A stretch of DNA of 6,487 nt from an uncultured Eubacteriales bacterium (lineage in GTDB: Bacteria; Bacillota; Clostridia; Peptostreptococcales; Anaerovoracaceae). The notes under the pieces were generated by a model. The model made no database searches. It was given only the letters and a program-made list of their open reading frames with translations, and was not told the DNA's origin. Below are positions 1 to 5,819 of the stretch, piece by piece. The stretch is from assembly GCA_902796875.1 (NCBI GenBank), contig CADBQT010000005.1, positions 1 through 6,487 on the forward strand, given 5' to 3'. Both the position numbers and the translations under genes were made by a program. Within the stretch, counting starts at the first letter, position 1; every line of letters begins with the position of its first letter.

Positions 1-809
1 GTGATGATAAGATCCGGGGCCCGGCCGAGATCAGCCAGGGCCTGGGGGAACCCGTCGGCCGTGGTGGACATGATCCGGCACTTCCGGTCCAGGAGTTCCC
101 GGATGGTCTGGACCTGGGGCAGGATCAGCCGGCCTTTGGGGGCCTGGATATCCTGGGGCATGACCAGGAGGACCAGGCCGCCGTCCACGCCGAAGCCCCG
201 AAGAAGCGCTCCCGCGTCCTCCGCCGCCGAATCGGGATCCGCCTTTGCGGCAGCCTCTGCCACGGCGGCGCGAAGCTCCTCCAGGCCCTCCCCGGTAGCG
301 ACGCTGACGGGAATAGGGGCGGCGGTCAGGTCGGCAGCCAGCTTCAGCGCGGCGGACCGGTCCGCCTCATCCACCCTGTCCCACTTGCTGATCACCGGGA
401 TCACCGGGATGTTTCCTTCCTTCAGCAGCTGAAGCCAGGCCGCCTCCGGATCCGGCCGGTTCCCTTCCTCCGGGGACACGCCGTCCTTTTCCGGCCGGGA
501 CAGGGCCGTGCCGTCCATGACCAGGATGGCCAGATCGGTCCGGCGGATAATATCCCGGGTCTTTTCCACCCGCTGCCCGCCCAGATCGCCTTCATCATCG
601 AAACCCGCCGTGTCGATAAAGACCACGGGCCCTATGGGATGGAGCTCCATGGATTTGAAGACCGGGTCCGTAGTGGTTCCCGGAGTATCCGAAACGATGG
701 CCAGGCTCTGACCGGTGAGGGCGTTGATCAGGGAGGACTTGCCGGCGTTTCGACCGCCGAAGATGGCGATGTGGAGCCGGTCTCCCCGGGGCGTGTCGTT
801 CAGGCTCAT
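1..809 (-). CDS. hydF: [FeFe]-hydrogenase maturation GTPase HydF (3' end cut by window edge)
   Basis: HydF is the cytoplasmic scaffold that receives the diiron precursor of the H-cluster and passes the finished subcluster to apo-HydA; it also has a GTPase domain. I translated 269 codons before the left edge. The G1/P-loop is GGRNAGKSS (residues 18-26), the G2 region has TTTD near 45-48, G3 is DTAG (66-69), G4 is SKWD (141-144, where NKxD is canonical) and a G5-like SVATGEG lies at 169-175. The HydF dimerisation-domain segment MPQDIQAPKGRLILPQVQ follows at 217-234. The C-terminal cluster-binding domain with its HxHCC-type ligands lies outside the window, so cluster binding cannot be judged. 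The start ATG (809-807) overlaps the hydE stop as ATGA and has AAAGGA six bases upstream. An acidic, Pro-rich stretch after the VMDGT strand (about 102-124) looks longer than usual. A tandem 9-bp repeat at 390-407 encodes the IPVIPV beta strand. Identification is firm. Confidence 0.96.
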   Translation of the reverse strand, partial: MSLNDTPRGDRLHIAIFGGRNAGKSSLINALTGQSLAIVSDTPGTTTDPVFKSMELHPIGPVVFIDTAGFDDEGDLGGQRVEKTRDIIRRTDLAILVMDGTALSRPEKDGVSPEEGNRPDPEAAWLQLLKEGNIPVIPVISKWDRVDEADRSAALKLAADLTAAPIPVSVATGEGLEELRAAVAEAAAKADPDSAAEDAGALLRGFGVDGGLVLLVMPQDIQAPKGRLILPQVQTIRELLDRKCRIMSTTADGFPQALADLGRAPDLII

Positions 810-1984
810 AGGTGTTCCTTTCCGGGGGCGTTCCCCTCGCTCATGTGGATCTGCGCCGGAGCCGGCTGGGCGCCTTCCTCCGGCTCCCGGCGGACGTTGC
901 CGATGTGGCTGACCAGGCGGTAGCCCGCCTCTTCGACCTGCTCCTTCAGGGCGGCCAGGCCGGCGGCGGATTCCATGCCCGTGTTCAGCTTGCCCTCGTA
1001 GATGGCGTACTGATCCCGGACTTCCGGCGGGGACAGGTTGGGCATGACCACGTTGGCTCCGGCCTGAAGGCCCAGGATCCGTCCCCGGGGATCCAGAGTG
1101 CCCAGGGCTGTGGTCGAGGGCAGGAGGGCCCAGGGAAACATCAATCGGGAAATGGCCACCATCCGCAGGGTCAGGATCAGACTCCCATCGGGACAGTCCC
1201 GGAAGGGGGTGTCCCGGTGATGGAGATAAGGGCCGATGCCGATCATGTCCGGCTGAAGCCTCTGCATGAAGCGGAGGTCGGCCAGAAGGTGCTCCGGCCT
1301 TTGCCCCGGCGGCCCCACCATAAACCCGGCCCCCACCTGGTAGCCGATGACCTTCAGATCGAAAAGGCACCGCCAGCGGTTTGCCGGATCCATGGAGGCA
1401 GGGTGGAGGGACCGGTACAGGTCCTCATCCGCCGCCTCGTGGCGGAGAAGATACCGGTCGGCGCCGGCGTCAAAAAGACGCTGATAGCTGTCCCGGGACC
1501 GCTCCCCGCAGGAGAGGGTGATGGCGCAGTCGGGAAACTCTGCTCGGATCTGTGAAACGATGGCGCAGAGCCGGTCGTCGCCCTTTTCGCCGGGGGAAGG
1601 CCCCCCGCCATAGAAGGGATCCTCGCCTCCTTGGAGGACGAAGGTGCGAAAGCCGAGCCGGCGTCCTTCCCGGCAGCAGCGCAGGATAGCCTCCCGGTCC
1701 AGGCGGTAGCGGCAAAGGTTCCGGTTTTCCGCCCGGATGCCGCAGTAATAACAGTTCCCGGCGCAGTAGTTGGTGAACTCGATGAGCCCGCGGAAATAGA
1801 CCCCGTCCCCGTAAGTCTCCCGGCGGACCCGGTCGGCTTCAGCGAAGAGGAGTTCATCGAGAAAATCGGGAGCACGGGAAAAATCGTCGTGCTCCCGACC
1901 GATCAGCGTGAGCAGGGCCTCGTCGGGAAGGTCATGCTCCCGGGAAAGATCCCGGATCAGTTTTTCCATCGCCGCGGTACTCAT
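806..1984 (-). CDS. hydE: [FeFe]-hydrogenase maturase HydE, radical SAM enzyme
   Basis: HydE is a cytoplasmic radical S-adenosylmethionine enzyme. It acts on the Fe(CO)2CN-cysteine synthon made by HydG to build the diiron precursor loaded on HydF. The protein is 392 aa. The radical SAM motif CX3CX2C is CAGNCYYC with C74, C78 and C81, inside the HydE-typical segment FTNYCAGNCYYCGIRAEN. LQGGEDP (117-123) matches the SAM-binding GGE motif, and VGPPGQ, GIGPYLHH and GANVVMPNLSP are further family landmarks. There is no cysteine after C264, so the accessory C-terminal cluster seen in Thermotoga maritima HydE has no ligands here; that cluster is regarded as dispensable. A Gly/Pro-rich loop near 126-137 and a tail of about 25 residues (368-392) appear to be extensions on a family usually near 350 aa. 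The start ATG is 9 nt after the hydA stop and has no obvious Shine-Dalgarno, which suggests coupling; Met6 is an alternative start. Its stop overlaps hydF. Confidence 0.96.
   Translation of the reverse strand: MSTAAMEKLIRDLSREHDLPDEALLTLIGREHDDFSRAPDFLDELLFAEADRVRRETYGDGVYFRGLIEFTNYCAGNCYYCGIRAENRNLCRYRLDREAILRCCREGRRLGFRTFVLQGGEDPFYGGGPSPGEKGDDRLCAIVSQIRAEFPDCAITLSCGERSRDSYQRLFDAGADRYLLRHEAADEDLYRSLHPASMDPANRWRCLFDLKVIGYQVGAGFMVGPPGQRPEHLLADLRFMQRLQPDMIGIGPYLHHRDTPFRDCPDGSLILTLRMVAISRLMFPWALLPSTTALGTLDPRGRILGLQAGANVVMPNLSPPEVRDQYAIYEGKLNTGMESAAGLAALKEQVEEAGYRLVSHIGNVRREPEEGAQPAPAQIHMSEGNAPGKEHL
816..821 (-). promoter_or_regulatory. Ribosome binding site of hydF inside hydE
   Basis: AAAGGA lies six bases before the hydF ATG, within the last codons of hydE. 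Together with the ATGA stop/start overlap it fixes the hydF start and suggests coupled translation. Confidence 0.6.
1866..1898 (-). repeat. 11-bp perfect inverted repeat (hairpin) within hydE
   Basis: TCGGGAGCACG (1866-1876) and CGTGCTCCCGA (1888-1898) are perfect complements around an 11-nt loop. In the minus-strand mRNA the stem starts about 86 nt into hydE and is followed by AUUUUCUC, a weak U-rich run. It encodes residues near REHDDFSRAPDF. It could be a processing, pausing or attenuation element between hydA and the maturase genes, or an accident of coding sequence. Confidence 0.5.
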
Positions 1985-1993
1985 GTTTTACAG

Positions 1994-3712
1994 CTACAGA
2001 TGCCATTCGGCCACGTCGGTGTGGAGGAGGTGGTGGGCCTTCTCCGAATTGGGCTCGCCGAAGTACTCCTGGTAGCTCATGACCACGGTAGGATTCTCGT
2101 GGGAGAACCGCAGATCCAGGGTGTTGTCGATGTTGTAGAGTTCGCTTCCCCGGAGTGCGGCCATTTCTGTGCCGTCGTGGATGGGCTGTCCGCCGCCGCC
2201 GGAGCAGCCGCCGGGACAGGCCATGATCTCAACGAAGTCATAGGCCACTTCACCCTTCTGGATGGCGGTGATCAGTTTTCTCGTGTTGCCCAGTCCGCTG
2301 GCCACGGCGATGCGAAGCTGGATGCCGGCGACGGTGAAGGTGGCTTCCTTCCATCCGTCCATTCCCCGGACGTTCTGGAAAGCATCCACAGGTGGATTCT
2401 CCCCGGTGATCAGGAAATAGGCGGAACGGAGGGCGGCCTCCATGACTCCACCGGTGGCGCCGAAGATGACGCCGGCGCCGGTCCCCTCGCCGAAGAAATC
2501 GTCAAAGGCGGCTTCCGGCAACTGGGCCGCATCGATGCCGTCCATGGAGATCAGGTTATCCAGTTCTCTCGTGGTCAGCACCACATCCACGTCCTTGTAG
2601 CCGGAATCCCGGAGGGAGTGCTCGTCGCACTCGTACTTCTTGGCCGTGCAGGGCATGATGGAAACGGAGAAGATCTTCGCCGGGTCGATGCCCATCTTTT
2701 CCGCCATGTAGGTCTTGCTGATGGCGCCGAACATCTGCTGAGGCGACTTGGCCGTGGACAGGTTCGGGATGAGTTCCGGGCACTCCAGCTGGACGTACCG
2801 GAGCCAGCCGGGGCAGCAGGAGGTGAACATGGGCCAGGGGTGTTCGCCCTTTTCACCCAGGCGCTGGATGAGTTCGCTGCCTTCCTCCATGATGGTCATG
2901 TCCGCCGAGTACACGGTATCGAAGACGTAGTCGAAGCCGATCTGCTTCAGGGCGGCCACCAGTTTGCCGGTAGTCTGTTCCACCCGGCTCATGCCGACCA
3001 TCTCTCCCCAGGCTACCCGGACCGCCGGAGCGAACTGGACCAGGGTGACCGTGTCCGGATCTGCCAGGGCATCCAGGACTTTGTCCGTGTCGTTCCGTTC
3101 GCTGAGGGCGCCCACAGGGCAGTGGGTGATGCACTGTCCGCAGAGGCTGCAGTTGGCGCTGCTGATGGGGATACCGTCGGTGACCCCCACTCCCGTGCGG
3201 AAGGAGGACCCCACCTTTTCCCAGACGCCCATGGCCTGGATGTGATCGCAGACCTGGACGCAGCGCATGCAGGTGATGCACTTGGCCGCATTGCGGATGA
3301 GGGGGAAACTGTCGTCCCACCGGTAATCGTCACAGTTGCTGGTATAGACCGAGCCGACCACACCCAGGTTCCGGGCGATGGTCTGGAGCTGGCAGTTGCC
3401 GCTGCGGGAGCAGGTGGCGCACATGCAGTCGTGTTCCGCCAGAAGGAGCTGGACGTTGGTCTTCCGGGCCTGCCTGACCTTGGGGCTGTTGGTGTGGATC
3501 ACCATGCCTTCTTCCACTTCCGTGTTGCAGGCGGAGACCAGCTTGTCCTTGCCCTCCAGTTCCACGACGCAGATCCGGCAGGCGCCGATGTCGTTGAGGC
3601 CTTCCCAGTAGCAGAGATGGGGGATATCCACACCTACGGTCTTCGCCGCATTCAGGATGGTGGTTCCCTGTTGGATCGTGGTTCCTCTTCCGTTGATCGT
3701 TACGTTTACCAT
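1994..3712 (-). CDS. hydA: [FeFe]-hydrogenase catalytic subunit, CpI-like modular (M3) type, group A
   Basis: This enzyme catalyses reversible 2H+ + 2e- to H2 at the H-cluster. At 572 aa it has the CpI layout, and much of its residue numbering coincides with Clostridium pasteurianum CpI. The N-terminal 2Fe-2S domain uses C34, C45, C48 and C62. The His-Cys3 4Fe-4S site is H94, C98, C101 and C107. Two ferredoxin-type clusters use C145/C148/C151 and C188/C191/C194, with the crossing cysteines C198 and C155. The H-cluster signatures are TSCCPGW (C299 proton relay, C300 ligand), MPCTAKK (C355) and MACPGGCSGGGGQP (C499, C503). All key residues are intact. There is no signal peptide or Tat motif, so it should be cytoplasmic. 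It lacks the extra C-terminal 2Fe-2S domain of many bifurcating HydA subunits. The ATG overlaps the end of the upstream flavoprotein gene by 7 bp and has a strong AGGAGGGAGG site. The adjacent GltD-like gene points to group A2; subgroup assignment is inference from context. Confidence 0.97.
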   Translation of the reverse strand: MVNVTINGRGTTIQQGTTILNAAKTVGVDIPHLCYWEGLNDIGACRICVVELEGKDKLVSACNTEVEEGMVIHTNSPKVRQARKTNVQLLLAEHDCMCATCSRSGNCQLQTIARNLGVVGSVYTSNCDDYRWDDSFPLIRNAAKCITCMRCVQVCDHIQAMGVWEKVGSSFRTGVGVTDGIPISSANCSLCGQCITHCPVGALSERNDTDKVLDALADPDTVTLVQFAPAVRVAWGEMVGMSRVEQTTGKLVAALKQIGFDYVFDTVYSADMTIMEEGSELIQRLGEKGEHPWPMFTSCCPGWLRYVQLECPELIPNLSTAKSPQQMFGAISKTYMAEKMGIDPAKIFSVSIMPCTAKKYECDEHSLRDSGYKDVDVVLTTRELDNLISMDGIDAAQLPEAAFDDFFGEGTGAGVIFGATGGVMEAALRSAYFLITGENPPVDAFQNVRGMDGWKEATFTVAGIQLRIAVASGLGNTRKLITAIQKGEVAYDFVEIMACPGGCSGGGGQPIHDGTEMAALRGSELYNIDNTLDLRFSHENPTVVMSYQEYFGEPNSEKAHHLLHTDVAEWHL

Positions 3713-5559
3713 GATGTGTGCCTCCCTCCTCTGAATGCGCCCAGGTTATTGCAGTCGCACCGCAGGCAGCGGCCGGCTTCCTGGATGGCCTCCTCCAGGA
3801 GGAGCCCGTTTTCAAATCCGTCGAAGTCCTGGTTCCTCTCGTCGGGATAACGGCTGGTCAGTTCGGACCGGCCGCAGGGGATGTAGTCCTCCAGTTCGGG
3901 ATCCGGGATGTCCAGTTCCACTTTGATCTCGTGGTTGAAGCCCAGGTAGTTGTCGATGTTGGCCGCGGCGACCCGGCCCTGGGCGATGGCGTTGATGACC
4001 GTGGACGGTCCGGTAACGCTGTCCCCTCCGGCGAAGACGCCCTCCATGCCCTCTACGGCCATGGATTCATCCGTGTTCAGTTTCTTCCAGAGGACGGAGA
4101 CCCCGGCCTTTTCAAAGACCTCGGAGTCGATCTCCTGCCCGATGGCGCCGACCACGATGTCGCAGTCGATGAATTCCTCGTCTTTATCCGCAGGGAAGGA
4201 CTTGGGCCGTCCGGAAGAGTCGTATGGTCCGACCTTCTGGGGTTTGACCACCAGAGCCTTCAGGCTGCCGTTCTCATTGGATTCGATCCGCACCGGGGTC
4301 CGCAGCTCCAGGAGGCGGCACCCTTCGGCGATGGCTCCATCGATCTCCTCCGGCAGGGCGGTCATGTCCACCCGGCGGCGCCGGTAGGCGATGTCCACGT
4401 GGGCAGCGCCGAGACGCTTGGCGGTACGGGCCACGTCCATGGCCACGTTTCCGCCGCCGACCACCACGACACGCTTGCCGTTGAAGTCGGGCATCTTTTC
4501 GTCGCCGATGCCCCGGAGCATATCCACGGCGGAGATGACGTTGTCGTTTTCTTCGCCCTCGATGCCGATCATCTTGTAGTTGTGGGCGCCGATGGCCACG
4601 TAGACCGCATCGTATTCCTTCATGAGTTTATTGACCGCGGCTTCGGTGTTGATGTCCGCACCCAGTTCCACCTCCACGCCGGCGGAAAGGATGGACTGGA
4701 TGTCCCAATCCAGACGGTGCCGGGGAAGCCGGTAGCTGGGGATCCCGTACCGGAGCATGCCGCCCAGCTGGGCTCTCCGCTCGAAGACCTTGGTCTTGTG
4801 GCCCATGAGGGAGAGGAAGTAGGCTGCGGTCAGGCCGCTGGGTCCGCCGCCGATGATGGCGATCTTCTTCCCGGTGTCCGCCATCTTCTCGGGAACGGGC
4901 ACCACCTGGGAGCAGTTGTCCACGGCGAACATCTTCAGCCCCCGGATGTTGATGGAGGCGTCCAGAATGTTTCTCCGGCAGTGGCCTTCGCAGGGGTGTT
5001 CGCAGATCAGGGCGCATACCGTGGGGAAGGGATTGTCCTTGCGGATGAGCCGGACCGCATCGTCGTACCGGCCGGCTTTGATCAGGGAGATGTATCCGGG
5101 GATGTCCACTTCCGCCGGGCACTTGGATACGCAGGGGACCGTGTTTCTCATGTCCAGCACGTTGTCGGAGCACCGCTTGTGTTCGATGTGGGACATGTAG
5201 TCCTCCTCGAAGCTGTGCAGGCTCTTGAGGACGATCTCCGCCGTTTCCGTTCCCACAGCGCAGTCGGAGGAATCCCGCACGGTCTCGGCCGTCTTCTGGA
5301 GAAGGACGAGATCATCCTCGCTGCAGTCCGTATCCAGATCCAGGATCTTTTCCAGGATCATGATCATCTGGTTGACGCCGCTTCTGCAGGGGACGCACTT
5401 GCCGCAGGACTGGGCCTGGCACAGTTTCAGGAAGGACGACGTCATGTCCACCTGGCACTGGCTGGGAGGGCTGGCGATGACTCTGCGCTGGATGTCTCCG
5501 TACAGGGCCTCGACCTCCTTCTGGGCCTGGCTTTTCTGTTTGAATTCCAATCTGCTCAT
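3706..5559 (-). CDS. NuoF-type 4Fe-4S domain fused to GltD/NfnB-like FAD-NAD(P)H oxidoreductase; probable hydrogenase electron-transfer partner
   Basis: This 617-aa fusion probably carries electrons between NAD(P)H and HydA. Residues about 35-128 match the C-terminal 4Fe-4S domain of NuoF: SCGKCVPCRSG with C52, C55 and C58, then C100 in DCAVGTETA, ending near EEDYMSHI. The FMN/NADH-binding part of NuoF is absent. Residues about 140-200 are the GltD-type Fe-S domain (C143, C147, C182, C186, C190, C194, with the KCPAEVDIPGY and NPFPTVC motifs). A dinucleotide fold begins at IAIIGGGPSGL (233-243, FAD). A second begins at VVVVGGGNVAMD (364-375, NAD(P)H), with YRRRR (392-396) placed where NADPH-binding relatives carry arginines. 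GVFAGGD (507-513) is the second FAD motif. The C-terminus has RCLRCDC (C598, C601, C603), possibly another metal site. The start has a GAGGT site 9 nt upstream. It is the first gene of the operon and overlaps hydA by 7 bp. Family assignment is firm; cofactor preference, reaction direction and any electron bifurcation are inference. Confidence 0.9.
   Translation of the reverse strand: MSRLEFKQKSQAQKEVEALYGDIQRRVIASPPSQCQVDMTSSFLKLCQAQSCGKCVPCRSGVNQMIMILEKILDLDTDCSEDDLVLLQKTAETVRDSSDCAVGTETAEIVLKSLHSFEEDYMSHIEHKRCSDNVLDMRNTVPCVSKCPAEVDIPGYISLIKAGRYDDAVRLIRKDNPFPTVCALICEHPCEGHCRRNILDASINIRGLKMFAVDNCSQVVPVPEKMADTGKKIAIIGGGPSGLTAAYFLSLMGHKTKVFERRAQLGGMLRYGIPSYRLPRHRLDWDIQSILSAGVEVELGADINTEAAVNKLMKEYDAVYVAIGAHNYKMIGIEGEENDNVISAVDMLRGIGDEKMPDFNGKRVVVVGGGNVAMDVARTAKRLGAAHVDIAYRRRRVDMTALPEEIDGAIAEGCRLLELRTPVRIESNENGSLKALVVKPQKVGPYDSSGRPKSFPADKDEEFIDCDIVVGAIGQEIDSEVFEKAGVSVLWKKLNTDESMAVEGMEGVFAGGDSVTGPSTVINAIAQGRVAAANIDNYLGFNHEIKVELDIPDPELEDYIPCGRSELTSRYPDERNQDFDGFENGLLLEEAIQEAGRCLRCDCNNLGAFRGGRHTSW
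3721..3730 (-). promoter_or_regulatory. Strong ribosome binding site of hydA inside the upstream gene
   Basis: AGGAGGGAGG ends 8 nt before the hydA ATG and lies within the last codons of the flavoprotein gene. It fixes the hydA start and indicates independent, strong initiation on top of any coupling from the 7-bp overlap. Confidence 0.75.
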
Positions 5560-5568
5560 TCTCGTATT

Positions 5569-5577
5569 ACCTCTTTT
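5569..5577 (-). promoter_or_regulatory. Ribosome binding site of the flavoprotein gene
   Basis: AAAAGAGGT lies with its last base 9 nt before the ATG at 5559. It supports that start over later methionines, and the residues just after this start read as part of the conserved NuoF-like domain lead-in. Confidence 0.6.
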
Positions 5578-5636
5578 CTTCCAATGAGACGGTTGATGGA
5601 CTCTGTGCGATGCAAAGGCACCGGTTTAATATGGTA

Positions 5637-5665
5637 AAGATATAACAAAGTGGATGGGACTGCAA
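5637..5665 (-). promoter_or_regulatory. Weak candidate promoter for the hydrogenase operon
   Basis: On the minus strand, TTGCAG (5665-5660) and TATCTT (5642-5637) are separated by 17 bp. They match the SigA consensus at only 3 of 6 and 4 of 6 positions. It would put the transcription start near 5630, a leader of about 70 nt, and the centre of the inverted repeat about 57 bases upstream of that start. This is the best arrangement I could find, not a firm call. Confidence 0.22.
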
Positions 5666-5677
5666 GCCGGACTTTCG

Positions 5678-5695
5678 GATGTAATTGGTTACATC
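5678..5695. promoter_or_regulatory. 18-bp perfect inverted repeat, candidate operator
   Basis: The sequence is GATGTAA, then TTGG, then TTACATC: two perfect 7-bp arms around a 4-bp spacer. The 7-4-7 geometry equals that of Rex redox-repressor sites (TTGTTAA-N4-TTAACAA), but only three of seven positions per arm match. The inner TGTAA-N4-TTACA also has FNR-like spacing without the FNR sequence. Its position between divergent genes supports a regulator site. Which regulator binds is unknown. Confidence 0.5.
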
Positions 5696-5768
5696 TCCAA
5701 CTACGGCAAGATAGTTACGAAGGGACGCCTTTTTAATCAGTGGGACACACAGAACCGGGAAAAACCGG

Positions 5769-5774
5769 TATAAT
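5769..5774 (+). promoter_or_regulatory. Candidate -10 box of the lplA promoter
   Basis: TATAAT is a perfect sigma-70/SigA -10 hexamer, 45 bases before the lplA start codon, which would give a leader of roughly 40 nt. No good -35 hexamer sits at the usual 16-18 bp spacing (CACACA occupies the 17-bp position), so an activator or a weak -35 would be needed. Confidence 0.55.
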
Positions 5775-5807
5775 GCTGTTACAGGGATAAGTAGGGGGAA
5801 AGGAAAA

Positions 5808-5816
5808 AAGGAAGGG
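5808..5816 (+). promoter_or_regulatory. Ribosome binding site of lplA
   Basis: AAGGAAGGG sits just upstream of the ATG at 5820, at the end of a purine-only run that begins near 5793. It supports this start, which also gives the typical LplA N-terminus. Confidence 0.6.
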
Positions 5817-5819
5817 TCC

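Larger units (their letters stand above)
5560..5819. other. Divergent intergenic region between the hydrogenase operon and lplA
   Basis: These 260 bases are visibly richer in A+T than the flanking genes. They must hold the start signals for both divergent units. I see an 18-bp inverted repeat near the middle, a perfect TATAAT box towards lplA, a weak candidate promoter towards the hydrogenase operon, and purine-rich ribosome binding sites at both ends. No convincing small gene, tRNA or known riboswitch is seen. Confidence 0.8.

Noticed and set aside
390..407. Tandem 9-bp direct repeat in hydF
   Set aside because: It encodes the IPVIPV beta strand in a conserved position, so it is explained by protein sequence and codon choice.
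1..432. A plus-strand open frame at the left edge
   Set aside because: It is antisense to hydF, and the Ser/Arg/Ala-rich product has no recognisable domain.
1631..3850. A 739-codon open frame on the plus strand, antisense to hydA and hydE
   Set aside because: Its protein is low in complexity (His, Gly, Val, Asp rich) with no recognisable domain. It is the complement of well-supported genes in G+C-rich DNA, where antisense stops are rare.
3706..5559. Calling the flavoprotein HydB of a HydABC bifurcating hydrogenase, or GltD of glutamate synthase
   Set aside because: It lacks the FMN/NADH domain of HydB, and no HydC-like gene is present. No gltB-like large subunit is present, and the NuoF-type domain is not part of GltD.
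3718..5637. A 639-codon open frame on the plus strand, antisense to the flavoprotein gene
   Set aside because: Same composition artefact; the opposite strand encodes clear Fe-S and dinucleotide-binding motifs.
5678..5695. Firm assignment of the inverted repeat as a Rex operator
   Set aside because: The geometry fits, but only three of seven arm positions match the clostridial consensus.
5720..5733. AAGG-GACG-CCTT followed by TTT as a terminator in the intergenic region
   Set aside because: The stem is only four base pairs with a short T run, and it lies upstream of two divergent genes where no terminator is expected.
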